Positions 35,501-42,905 of a stretch of 60,771 nucleotides of DNA are shown here, piece after piece (the stretch's first letter is position 1; each line of letters starts with the position of its first letter). This DNA is from JABSOG01 sp041583135 (GTDB lineage Bacteria; Pseudomonadota; Gammaproteobacteria; Enterobacterales; Alteromonadaceae): assembly GCA_041583135.1 (NCBI GenBank), contig JBFHGJ010000025.1, forward strand, positions 1 through 60,771, written 5' to 3'. The translations under genes and the position numbers were made by a program. The notes beneath the pieces were generated by a model. That model did not search any database and had not been told where the DNA came from. It worked only from the letters and a program-made list of their open reading frames with translations.

Positions 35501-36623
35501 CAAACACCGCCCTCACCTTATCGTCGGAGTCATGAGGTAAAGCCAAGTGATTAAAGTGCATGGCGTATCGGTTAACCTGCACCAAACCTTGGGTTGCAGT
35601 TGCAAACCATAAGGTACCATCGGCATCTTGCAAAATATCATCGACAAACCTCACGGCCATATCATGACTGTCTTGTCCGCCGGGGTTGACGTCCACCACC
35701 CTATCATCTGCGGGTAACAAGAGGCTGACACCATTATACGAGCTGCCGATCCACAAGCGACCATCACGGTCTTGAAGCAAACTGGTGACATCAACATGAC
35801 GATTGTGGTTGGCGGGCTTTATCGGCACTTCGATACGCTCAAAGTCATCACTTTGACGACGATAGCGATTTAAACCAACATCGGTGCCAACCCAAATGGT
35901 ACCGTCACCGGCTTCAGCTATCGCATCAGGATGATTGGAATCAATAGAATGCGAATTATGACTTTCATTAATGTAGTGATTAAGGGTTTGGCTGGCCAAC
36001 TGATATTGATATAACCCCTGACCGTTAGTTGAATACCATAGGTTGCCCCGGCTATCGAGCAGCAATGATTGCACTTCGACATTTTGACCTGATAATGTCT
36101 GACGCGGTTCCATTTGCACATTAAAACGTTGATTACGACCGCTAATACCGTCAAACAAATTTATCCCTCTGCTTGTGGCGAGCCAAAGTTTGTTCGGACC
36201 GGCTAAAGCCAGTGCATTCACCTGATTGGCATCTATACTGTTAGGGTTGTTTACATCAAACACATAATGGCTTATCTGCCTTGTCGGCATATGCATGCGA
36301 TGTAAACCACTTGGCGTGCCAAGCCACAGATAATCACCATCAACCATCAACGCTTGGATCTGATTGGAACTGAGCGCGCTGTTTCTTTTGTCAAAGCGCA
36401 AGGCATTAAAGCCATCATAGCGAAACAAACCATTGCGGGTGCCTATCCATAAAAAGCCACGACTATCTTGTGCCAAGGCATAAATGCGCCCCAAAGGCTG
36501 ATTATTGATGGCTTGCTGCGCCACCACATAAGGTCCCGTTGCCACCAAGCCTTTGGCATAAAAAGAGGTAATCGCGAGGCAAAAAGCGCTAAAAATACTG
36601 AAAAGACAAAAAAATGTACGCAT
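32538..36623 (-). CDS. Hybrid two-component system protein (propeller sensor, kinase, receiver, AraC output)
   Basis: A 1361-residue one-protein signalling system. A signal sequence is followed by two seven-bladed propellers made of two-component-regulator repeats to about residue 680 (ALAQDSRGFLWIGTRNGLFR, LLQDRDGRLWIGSSYNGVSL and many more). A Y_Y_Y domain ends near 780 and a membrane segment lies at about 790-810. The HisKA domain has His850 in NISHEFKTPL, the ATPase has NAIKYTPEGG and DSGVGIS, a receiver has Asp1157 in IICDVMMPG, and an AraC-type DNA-binding domain occupies about 1255-1361. This architecture is typical of glycan-responsive regulators, mainly in Bacteroidetes. No glycan genes are nearby; the only close neighbours are two small secreted proteins. 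Confidence 0.95.
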   Translation of the reverse strand: MRTFFCLFSIFSAFCLAITSFYAKGLVATGPYVVAQQAINNQPLGRIYALAQDSRGFLWIGTRNGLFRYDGFNALRFDKRNSALSSNQIQALMVDGDYLWLGTPSGLHRMHMPTRQISHYVFDVNNPNSIDANQVNALALAGPNKLWLATSRGINLFDGISGRNQRFNVQMEPRQTLSGQNVEVQSLLLDSRGNLWYSTNGQGLYQYQLASQTLNHYINESHNSHSIDSNHPDAIAEAGDGTIWVGTDVGLNRYRRQSDDFERIEVPIKPANHNRHVDVTSLLQDRDGRLWIGSSYNGVSLLLPADDRVVDVNPGGQDSHDMAVRFVDDILQDADGTLWFATATQGLVQVNRYAMHFNHLALPHDSDDKVRAVFVAADGVIWGALNKDLMRFEQGRWHKVKTLTDEGIIIAIAQDVDGQLVVAIGGLGVVKFDPVSGQLLPYGHRDGKEPTLPSVYLHSLHITSDGELWAGLFRSRGTPAGLYRFSRTHHKYQLMLSNTTVESVLAKARYVYVATRRRGLMIYDRDSDSWQRAKFDETGVSAIWQVFEDSQGRIWLASNGAGLGLLDPSDFSVSFVSSLDGLPSDSVRGIGEDGQGNLWLGTVSGVVWYNPQTQAMKIFDSRQGIKLGAVLPRAVLSASDTQLLLADNRQTLMFSSSELLSKVFTPVKPLPLMLSDLRLFNQPVSIADGSMLTRQINDSDSLVLSYQDYWLSLRFSSAYSSHLDDIRYAYKVDGLSERWVETDKNNRIASAILAKPGHYTLRVKSTDPQGKWQSTSRAIAITITPPWWLTWQAKGVYIALALLLMVAFYVYRTRALVNRAETLSQEVAARTATINRLMSKKEQMFANISHEFKTPLTLILTPLEALLQTRPGKEVADKVAMALRNGQRLLRMVEQLLELSRLDAMAQKHEHYYSLHQVLTVLLSSFDGLAAQKQLQIQCNEFDDVIVPSTMDALEIMLINLISNAIKYTPEGGRISIEVTPEPGYVTIVVKDSGVGISQDNQKLIFNRFTRASDAGSAGVEGAGIGLALVKELVESHQGTITLHSAPQQGSEFILRLPIAVGTDVEVEGVSDLSAITQHEIDVLGQLNTEVAAQPVCSEDTADERNKATVLLIDDNADMLRLLSDTLSREYQLLLANNGEAGLALAIEQVPDLIICDVMMPGISGFEVAARLKQESMTCHIPTVLLTAKGDVDSRMQGWAQDIDDYLAKPFHSQELLLRVKSLLSIRRILKKRFTHSDLQEAPDEQAQKAISDKDQAFLARFNEVLDSHFGDPEFNREQAASHMLISDHQLYRKLTALLDDNFTDLLRERRLQAALEMLKTGQQIAQIGDNVGFSSLPYFSKCFKARFGKTPKQYQKEVIV

Positions 36624-36819
36624 TTTTATACTGTTTTAATCAACAATTCGATAACATTTGACCAGTTTTCGAGCTTGGCCAAACGTAGATTAGTGAAAAC
36701 AACAACCCTGCTCAGCAGATTGTAGCGGAAGCGCGCCCGAAGGATGGTTTAATTTCCAACGACAAATAAACCCTTCAACAGGCACCGGTATTTTTAACAC
36801 AGCATAGGACAGTTTACGC

Positions 36820-37155
36820 ATGTATAAAACATTAATTACCTTTACCCTAATCACAGTTGCTTTATTCAGCGTCACCTCAGCCGAGGCATCGCCTAAGCAG
36901 CTTAAAGCCCCATTGACCGTCAGCAAAATCGGCAAGACAGACACCAATCAAAGCCTCAGAGCAGGCGATATCGACCCCAGCGGCGAAGGCACTATGGTGA
37001 CGTGCGAATATAGTCGCCTTGAAAACCAATATGTGTGTGAGGCTGAAGACCTCAAGTGTAAGAAAAACGGAGAAGCGTATTATCTGTATTGGACGGCCAC
37101 CACCACCGCACAAGAGTGCCATCTCACCGGCGGGACCATCATTGCCTACCTATAA
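36820..37155 (+). CDS. Small secreted four-Cys protein, unknown family
   Basis: A 111-residue protein with a signal peptide (LITFTLITVALFSVTSAEA) and cysteines at 62, 73, 80 and 100 in the mature part (TCEYSRLENQYVCEAEDLKC and TTAQECHLTGG), spaced so that two disulfides are plausible. I do not recognise the family. No strong ribosome site precedes ATG 36820. It is divergent from the hybrid kinase gene across 196 bp and is therefore a reasonable candidate target of that regulator. A GC-rich hairpin follows the stop. Confidence 0.65.
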   Translation: MYKTLITFTLITVALFSVTSAEASPKQLKAPLTVSKIGKTDTNQSLRAGDIDPSGEGTMVTCEYSRLENQYVCEAEDLKCKKNGEAYYLYWTATTTAQECHLTGGTIIAYL

Positions 37156-37163
37156 CATTTAAG

Positions 37164-37188
37164 GCGTCGCGACAGCCCGTCGCGGCGC
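37164..37188 (+). terminator. GC-rich hairpin after small secreted protein gene
   Basis: GCGTCGCGAC/GTCGCGGCGC with a 5-base loop forms a 10-bp stem including one G-T pair, 8 bp after the stop. No T-run follows, so it is a hairpin with uncertain terminator function. Confidence 0.45.
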
Positions 37189-37323
37189 GACAAAGACCCA
37201 GCGCCGATATTTGTCGCTTATGTAACGATACATTAAAACTTCTTACAGTTTATTAATAGATTTACCTTCAAGAAACTGTAAAATGCGGTTACTCGAATAT
37301 AGACGAAAGAGAGTTGTAAAGAC

Positions 37324-38658
37324 ATGAAGCCGCTGGTTTTGGCGTTGGCGTTGTGTTGTAGCCTGTTGCAAGGCTCGGCAAAAGCGACCACCGCAGACGA
37401 CATTAAAACATTCACCCTTAAAAACGGCATGAAGGTGCTGGTGCTATCAGACCACTCCATCCCCAATGCCAATATGTATATTTTCTGGAAGGTTGGTTCA
37501 CGTAACGAACACCCCGGGATCACCGGACTTTCCCACTTCTTCGAACATATGATGTTTAACGGCGCCGAGAAATACGGCCCTAAGATGTTTGACCGCGTGA
37601 TGGAAGCCAATGGTGGTGCCAACAACGCCTATACCACTCAAGATCTGACGGTGTACACCGACTGGTTCCCATCAGATGCCTTAGAAGTGATGTTTGAACT
37701 CGAAGCCGACCGTATCGGCAAGCTGGCCATCGATCCTAAGATGGTTGAAAGCGAGCGCGGTGTGGTCACCTCAGAGCGCAGCACCCGATTGGAAAACTCC
37801 AACTACCGTGCCATCGCACAAGAAGTCAACGGCGCAGCATTTCGTGCTCACCCATACAGCTGGCCGGTTATAGGCCATATCTCTGACATTGAAAACTGGT
37901 CGCAGCAAGATTTGGAAAACTATTACAAAACTTACTACGCCCCGAACAATGCCGTTGTAGTTATCGCCGGCGACGTTACCTTCGACCAAGTTAAAGGCTT
38001 GAGCCAAAAATACTTCGAACCTATCCCAGCGCAAGAACCACCGCGTGCAGTACATACCGTCGAGCCTGAGCAAAAAGGCGAGCGCCGCGTATATCGTCAT
38101 AAGCCTTCGGTGACGACACCAAATGTCCTGATCGGCTACCATGTGCCTGCGGCAAGTCATCCTGATCACTACGCGCTCAACATTTTGGCCGATATTCTTG
38201 GCCGTGGTAACAGCTCAAGACTTTACAAAAACCTTGTCGATAAGCAGTTGGCCACCTCTATTTACGCCGACAGCCCGCAAACCTTAGACCCATATTTGTT
38301 CATGCTCTATGCCATCGCGTCGAAAAACGTCAGTGCCGAGCAAGTAGAAAAGGCTTTGATAGCACAAGTCAACGACATCATTAAAAACGGGGTTAGTGAA
38401 AAAGAGCTACAAAAAGCGAAAAACAACCGCACCGTCGGCTTTAATCGCGATATGGCCACCATCAATGGCAAAGCCAATACCATAGGCACCTACGAAACCT
38501 TCTTTGGTGACTACCATAAATTATTTGCCGCCACTGACAGCTACAATAATGTCACCGTCGCCGACATTCAGCGCGTCGCAAAAACCTATTTGGTGAAGAA
38601 AAACCGTACCGTCGGCATCTTGTCAAACCAGGAGGACAGTCATGAACAGGATCTTTAA
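37324..38658 (+). CDS. M16-family zinc peptidase (catalytic partner)
   Basis: A 444-residue periplasmic peptidase with signal peptide (LVLALALCCSLLQGSAKA). The inverted zinc motif HFFEH is at residues 71-75, followed by YTTQDLTVYTDWFPSDALE and the downstream glutamate in FELEADRIG, so the active site is complete. M16 enzymes form a clam-shell from two homologous halves; here the halves are encoded by two overlapping genes, this one supplying the metal. The substrates are usually peptides or unfolded small proteins. The second gene begins 17 bp before this one's stop, with its own ribosome site. Confidence 0.93.
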   Translation: MKPLVLALALCCSLLQGSAKATTADDIKTFTLKNGMKVLVLSDHSIPNANMYIFWKVGSRNEHPGITGLSHFFEHMMFNGAEKYGPKMFDRVMEANGGANNAYTTQDLTVYTDWFPSDALEVMFELEADRIGKLAIDPKMVESERGVVTSERSTRLENSNYRAIAQEVNGAAFRAHPYSWPVIGHISDIENWSQQDLENYYKTYYAPNNAVVVIAGDVTFDQVKGLSQKYFEPIPAQEPPRAVHTVEPEQKGERRVYRHKPSVTTPNVLIGYHVPAASHPDHYALNILADILGRGNSSRLYKNLVDKQLATSIYADSPQTLDPYLFMLYAIASKNVSAEQVEKALIAQVNDIIKNGVSEKELQKAKNNRTVGFNRDMATINGKANTIGTYETFFGDYHKLFAATDSYNNVTVADIQRVAKTYLVKKNRTVGILSNQEDSHEQDL

Positions 38659-40045
38659 TCGCCTCGTACAAAGCACCGCCGTGGCTGCGGCACTGTGCAG
38701 TTCATTTGTTGCTACGGCTGGATACAAACTGCCTGAATATCAAAAGGTTACCCTTGATAACGGTTTAACCATCTATTTGATGGAACAACATGAAGTGCCC
38801 ATGGTCGATGTTAATCTCGTGGTTAAAGCCGGTGCCATCAATGATGGCGACAAACCCGGTCTTAACGCCATTACTGTCGGCGCAATGGAACTTGGCACCA
38901 CACGACAAAGCAAAGTAGAGATAGAAGAAGCGCTCGATTTTATCGGCGCCGAATTGTATACCGACGGTAACATGGAGTATTCCAATATCGTCGCTTCTTT
39001 TGCCGCCAAAGACCAAGCCGAAGTGCTCGGTGTGATCCGCGATATTGTACTGACGCCACGCTTCGACCAGCAAGAGTTCAACAAGTACAAAGACCGTTAC
39101 TTAGTAGAGTTGGAACAGGAAAAAGAAAGACCCGGCAGTGTTATCGGCGCCTACTTCAATAAAATGGTGTTTGGTGAACAAGGCTACGGCAGCGCCCGCC
39201 AAGGCAACGTCAATAGCATCAAAGCAATTGATTTGGCTGACGTAAAAGCCTTTCACAACAGCTGGTATCGCCCGCAAAACGCAGCCATTGCCGTGGCCGG
39301 TGACTTTGACTCCAAGGCCATGCTCATTCGTTTAAAAGCACTGTTTAGCGGCTGGGAGAAAGGCCAGTTGCCACCACAGCTTAAGCCAAACCCCGCGCAA
39401 GACTTTAAACAGTCAAATCTATTATTGGTCAACAAATCCGACGCCCGAGAAACTCGCTTTTTGATCGGTGGCGGCGGCGTTGCCCGCGCCAATGACGATT
39501 ATGTTGCCATCAGTGTCGTAAACACCATTTTAGGTGGTCGCTTTACCTCTTGGCTCAATGACGCGTTAAGGGTCAATGCCGGTTTAACCTATGGTGCCAG
39601 CAGCAGATTTACCTCTTATGCCAGCGGCGGTACTTTTGCCATTTCAACCTTCACCAAAACCGACACCACGGTAGAAGCGGTCGATTTGGCCTTAAAAACC
39701 TACAAGAAACTGTTTGAACAAGGCATCGACGAGAAAACCTTGGCCTCGGCCAAAGCCTATGTCAAAGGTCAATTCCCGCCGCGCTACGAAACCTCAACCG
39801 ACTTGGTCGAGTTGCTCGGAACCATGTTCGCCATGGGCTTTGACGAGCGCTTTATCAACAGCTTCGAGCAGCAGGTCAACTCTCTGACAGCCGAAAAAGC
39901 CAAAACCATCATCGACAAATACTTTCCGAAGGACAACCTTCAGTTTGTGATGATAGGTCAGGCAGAGAAGATCCGCGACAAAGTGGCCAAATACGGCAAA
40001 CTCAAAGAAGTGGATATCAAAGACGTTGGTTTTAACGTCAACTAA
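38642..40045 (+). CDS. M16-family peptidase-like protein (non-catalytic partner)
   Basis: A 467-residue protein homologous to the preceding gene but without the HxxEH motif: the equivalent region reads INDGDKPGLNAITVGAMELG. It has a signal peptide (to about VATAG) and the C-terminal M16 domain (SSRFTSYASGGTFAISTFTK). As in other bacterial two-gene M16 systems and the mitochondrial processing peptidase, it probably forms the substrate-binding half of a heterodimer. The ribosome site AGGAGG lies inside the upstream gene and the two overlap by 17 bp. A strong hairpin closes the operon. Confidence 0.9.
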   Translation: MNRIFNRLVQSTAVAAALCSSFVATAGYKLPEYQKVTLDNGLTIYLMEQHEVPMVDVNLVVKAGAINDGDKPGLNAITVGAMELGTTRQSKVEIEEALDFIGAELYTDGNMEYSNIVASFAAKDQAEVLGVIRDIVLTPRFDQQEFNKYKDRYLVELEQEKERPGSVIGAYFNKMVFGEQGYGSARQGNVNSIKAIDLADVKAFHNSWYRPQNAAIAVAGDFDSKAMLIRLKALFSGWEKGQLPPQLKPNPAQDFKQSNLLLVNKSDARETRFLIGGGGVARANDDYVAISVVNTILGGRFTSWLNDALRVNAGLTYGASSRFTSYASGGTFAISTFTKTDTTVEAVDLALKTYKKLFEQGIDEKTLASAKAYVKGQFPPRYETSTDLVELLGTMFAMGFDERFINSFEQQVNSLTAEKAKTIIDKYFPKDNLQFVMIGQAEKIRDKVAKYGKLKEVDIKDVGFNVN

Positions 40046-40055
40046 AGCACCTCTT

Positions 40056-40084
40056 TTGCCGCGAAGCCTCAGGTTTCGCGGCAA
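40056..40084. terminator. Bidirectional hairpin between M16 operon and ybaK-like gene
   Basis: A perfect 10-bp stem TTGCCGCGAA/TTCGCGGCAA with a 9-base loop lies 10 bp after the M16 stop and 17 bp after the convergent gene's stop. The T-rich run (CTCTTTT) precedes the stem on the plus strand. Confidence 0.65.
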
Positions 40085-40101
40085 TTCAAAGTTCAGGTTA
40101 A

Positions 40102-40581
40102 TTAATGAAACACCTGAGCTGAAAAGCGGCTGTGTCTGTGTCCTTGCATCAAGCGCTTGAATTCATCCTGCGTTAAGTGCACCAAGGTACTGTGGTCGCC
40201 CCCTTCCAAATACACGTCATGTTGCTCCGACAATAAGTCATCAAACACCGTTTCCATATTATAGCTCTCGCCAAGTGACGGCACCGCGCCTTTGGCACAA
40301 TCGCCAAACAGCTCATAAACCTGCTGCTCTTTGACCAGATGAAAACTACGGCACAGATCATCACCGATTTTACCGAGGTTGATCTTATGGCTGGCAGGCA
40401 ACAACGCCAATAGACGTCTGCCTTCATGATCTTCAAGTACGACGGCTTTCGCCATTTGATGCATTGGAATATTGGCCGCAAGGGCGCTACTGTGAGAGTT
40501 TAAGGTGGGCTGATGAACCAAGGTCTCGTATTTAACGTGATGACGGTCAAGGTAGTCATAAAGCCTGTTGGAAATAGACAT
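40102..40581 (-). CDS. YbaK/ProX-type aminoacyl-tRNA deacylase domain protein
   Basis: A 159-residue cytoplasmic protein of the YbaK/EbsC family, which hydrolyses mischarged tRNAs such as Cys- or Ala-tRNA(Pro). Recognisable elements are VKYETLVHQPTLNSHSSALA, MAKAVVLEDHEGRRLLALLP, HKINLGKIGDDL, and AVPSLGESYNMETVFDDLL. ATG 40581 has GGAGG eight bases ahead; an in-frame TTG at 40596 overlaps that ribosome site and is unlikely. It stands alone between the M16 operon and the Cys-rich regulator gene, with no visible link to either. Confidence 0.88.
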   Translation of the reverse strand: MSISNRLYDYLDRHHVKYETLVHQPTLNSHSSALAANIPMHQMAKAVVLEDHEGRRLLALLPASHKINLGKIGDDLCRSFHLVKEQQVYELFGDCAKGAVPSLGESYNMETVFDDLLSEQHDVYLEGGDHSTLVHLTQDEFKRLMQGHRHSRFSAQVFH

Positions 40582-40676
40582 GGCATAAACCTCCAAAGCG
40601 ATTTAACCCAAGCGCTGCGGCCGGCTTAAATGCGTTCAGTCACAAGCTCAGGTTGTTAAGGCTTAATCAGTATAGA

Positions 40677-41306
40677 CTATTTTTTGACCGTCAGCCAATA
40701 AGCGCAACGTCTGGCGCCGCTGACAATATGCTCTTTACGCTGAACTTCAACCTCATCGCCCAGCACTTGAGAAAAGACCTCAAGCTCAGAGCGACAAAAG
40801 TTCTGACAACTTGATGCCGCCTCACAAATTGGACAATGATTTTCAAACAACCAGACGCCATCGGGGGTCACTTCAACGGTCGCCATATAACCTTCGTCAC
40901 TGCGCACTTGGGCCAACTTAAGTGCCTTTTGCTCCACAGTCTCACACGCTTTGAGTCGCTCGCGATATAGGCTGAGGGCTTGTTTTTCCCTTTCGGCGAT
41001 CAGCTTTTCCATACCTTGTTCGCCAAACACCTTCTTTACCGCATCAATCATATGCAAGGTCAAGTCGTTATGACGATCGGGAAAACGTTCATTGGCCTTG
41101 GCAGTCAACTGCCAAAAGCGTGCCGGACGGCCGCGCTTTTCACTTTTGTCAAAAGTCGATACCAACCCCTGATCGCTCAAAATTTGCAGGTGCTGACGCG
41201 CCCCCATAGAGGTCATGTCCAGCTCTTGCGCCAATGTTTGCGCGGTCTGCGGACCTCGGGTCTTGAGGATATAGAGTATTTTGTCGGAACTGATATTTTT
41301 CGCCAT
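40677..41306 (-). CDS. Winged-helix regulator with Cys-rich C-terminus (SufR-like, possible Fe-S sensor)
   Basis: A 209-residue transcription factor. Residues 7-70 are a winged helix (KILYILKTRGPQTAQTLAQE, TSMGARQHLQILSDQGLVST, KRGRPARFWQLTAKANERFP). The C-terminal domain has cysteines at 158, 161, 167, 171 and 201 in the blocks ENHCPICEAASSCQNFC and EHIVSGARRCAYW, the arrangement of SufR-like regulators that ligate an iron-sulfur cluster or metal. ATG 41306 is 10 bases from a TATAAT and has a weak ribosome site. The gene is divergent from the Fur-controlled imelysin operon across 132 bp, so control of that operon is a sensible inference. Confidence 0.85.
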   Translation of the reverse strand: MAKNISSDKILYILKTRGPQTAQTLAQELDMTSMGARQHLQILSDQGLVSTFDKSEKRGRPARFWQLTAKANERFPDRHNDLTLHMIDAVKKVFGEQGMEKLIAEREKQALSLYRERLKACETVEQKALKLAQVRSDEGYMATVEVTPDGVWLFENHCPICEAASSCQNFCRSELEVFSQVLGDEVEVQRKEHIVSGARRCAYWLTVKK

Positions 41307-41315
41307 AACCGCTGC

Positions 41316-41344
41316 ATTATAGCCCGTGTTTAAATACATGAAAA
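41316..41344 (-). promoter_or_regulatory. Promoter of Cys-rich regulator gene
   Basis: On the minus strand TATAAT (41316-41321) is preceded, at 17 bp, by TTTTCA (41339-41344). The leader would be very short, with the start codon 9 bases beyond the -10, which leaves almost no room for a ribosome site. Confidence 0.45.
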
Positions 41345-41364
41345 AGTTTATTTAACTTTTATCG

Positions 41365-41413
41365 TTGCAATTGAGCTAAATCTTAATATAATTGCGAATC
41401 ATTATCATTTGCA
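41365..41413 (+). promoter_or_regulatory. Sigma70 promoter with overlapping Fur box, imelysin operon
   Basis: TTGCAA (41365-41370), a 16-bp spacer and a perfect TATAAT (41387-41392) form the promoter. Immediately downstream, covering the expected start, is GCGAATCATTATCATTTGC (41394-41412), a good match to the Fur box when read as GCAAATGATAATGATTCGC. Repression by Fur-iron is therefore strongly indicated. Confidence 0.85.
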
Positions 41414-41438
41414 TATCGATTTAACTTTAGGGAAACCC

Positions 41439-42839
41439 ATGAAACTTCAGTCTACTGCAACTTTAACCGCAGCGCTTTTGTTGGCGCTCAATCTCACCGG
41501 CTGTGGCAGCGATGGAAATGACGGTGTGCCGGGGCTTGATGGCCAAGATGGTGCCGACGGCAGTAACGGCGTTAGCCAATTTGTCACCACCGACGATGTG
41601 GTCACGACCAACGCCAACATCGCCTACGCTGTCTACTCTGATGCGTTGATCACTGCCATCGACATGAAAGCCCACTTGCAGGCACTGGTAGACAACCCAA
41701 GCGCCGATACCTTTGCCGAAGCTAAACAAGCGTGGCTTGATGCTCGCGAACCCTATGGTCAAAGTGAAGTTTATCGTTTTCGTCAAGGTCCCATCGACGC
41801 CGTAAAAAGTGACGGCGCTATGGGTGAAGAAGGGGACGGCCCTGAAGGTCGCATCAACGCATGGCCTTTGGGAGAAGCCCTAATCGATTATGTCGCCGCC
41901 GTCGTTGATGGCGATGCCAACCCGGAAAGTCCGGCCAATGCCCTAAGCAGCAACATCATTGCCAACACCACCGACTACCCACAGATCAACAAAGCCGTTT
42001 TACTTGGCCTGTTTGAGCATGGTGAAGACGAACGTAACGTCACCACCGGCTACCATGCCATTGAATTTTTACTCTGGGGTCAAGATCTCAATCAAGATCT
42101 CAGTGGTTCAGGCCCTCGCGATGCCACTGGTGGACAACGCCCCTACAGTGATTACGCCACCACTGCCAACGGCAATCCGGCCAGCTGCACCTCCGGCGAG
42201 GTGGCCGCAAGCGATGAAATCTGTGCCAGGCGTGGCGCCTATCTGCTCGCCGCTGCGGACTTACTGATTGAAGATCTCAGCACCGTTGTCAATAGCTGGG
42301 AACCTAATGTCGGTGCTCACTACAAGGCATTTGTTGCCGGCGGTGACGTATCGTTGGCAAAGATCCTCGAAGGCATGGGCCGCCTGAGTTTTGGTGAGTT
42401 GGCTGGCGAGCGCATCAACATTGCGTTGACGACCGATTCACAAGAAGACGAGCATTCATGCTTTAGCGACAACACCCATCGCGATATCTATCTCAATGCC
42501 AAAGGCATTCAAAACAGCTATAACGCCAACTATATTCGGGTAAACGGCGAAGTGGTCGAAGGCGCTTCTATTCACGACCTATTGGTGGTTGAAGGCTATC
42601 ATGAGCTGGCCAATCAATTGCGCGCAGCACTGGAAAGAACCCAAGCGGGTACTGCTGTCATCGATACCAAGGCCAAATCAGGTGTTCCGTTTGACCAGCT
42701 GATCCAGCAAGGCGTCAATCAAGCCAACGTGGTTGAAGTGATCAATGCCCTTATCGACCAAACCGAGATCATTGAACAGGCCATCAGTGCCCTTGGCGTC
42801 ACCACCAACGACTTAAGACAAGATACTCAAGAGTTTTAA
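41439..42839 (+). CDS. Imelysin-family (M75/IrpA-like) lipoprotein with collagen-like linker
   Basis: A 466-residue lipoprotein, first gene of the operon. ATG 41439 follows AGGGAAA; the lipobox LTGC puts the lipidated cysteine at residue 22. Residues 23-46 are eight Gly-X-Y triplets (GNDGVPGLDGQDGADG is part), a collagen-like linker. The imelysin domain follows, with the conserved GxHxxE motif as TGYHAIEFLLWGQD and a second block NSWEPNVGAHYKAF. Imelysin/IrpA proteins are iron-regulated, act in the periplasm or at the surface, and are thought to bind iron; the original peptidase label is not supported for all members. The Fur box upstream fits an iron role. Confidence 0.92.
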   Translation: MKLQSTATLTAALLLALNLTGCGSDGNDGVPGLDGQDGADGSNGVSQFVTTDDVVTTNANIAYAVYSDALITAIDMKAHLQALVDNPSADTFAEAKQAWLDAREPYGQSEVYRFRQGPIDAVKSDGAMGEEGDGPEGRINAWPLGEALIDYVAAVVDGDANPESPANALSSNIIANTTDYPQINKAVLLGLFEHGEDERNVTTGYHAIEFLLWGQDLNQDLSGSGPRDATGGQRPYSDYATTANGNPASCTSGEVAASDEICARRGAYLLAAADLLIEDLSTVVNSWEPNVGAHYKAFVAGGDVSLAKILEGMGRLSFGELAGERINIALTTDSQEDEHSCFSDNTHRDIYLNAKGIQNSYNANYIRVNGEVVEGASIHDLLVVEGYHELANQLRAALERTQAGTAVIDTKAKSGVPFDQLIQQGVNQANVVEVINALIDQTEIIEQAISALGVTTNDLRQDTQEF

Positions 42840-42905
42840 CAACACGCTAGACTCAAGGCAGGTCAAGGACGGCCTGTCGGTCTATATGACGAAAGACATC
42901 CGATC

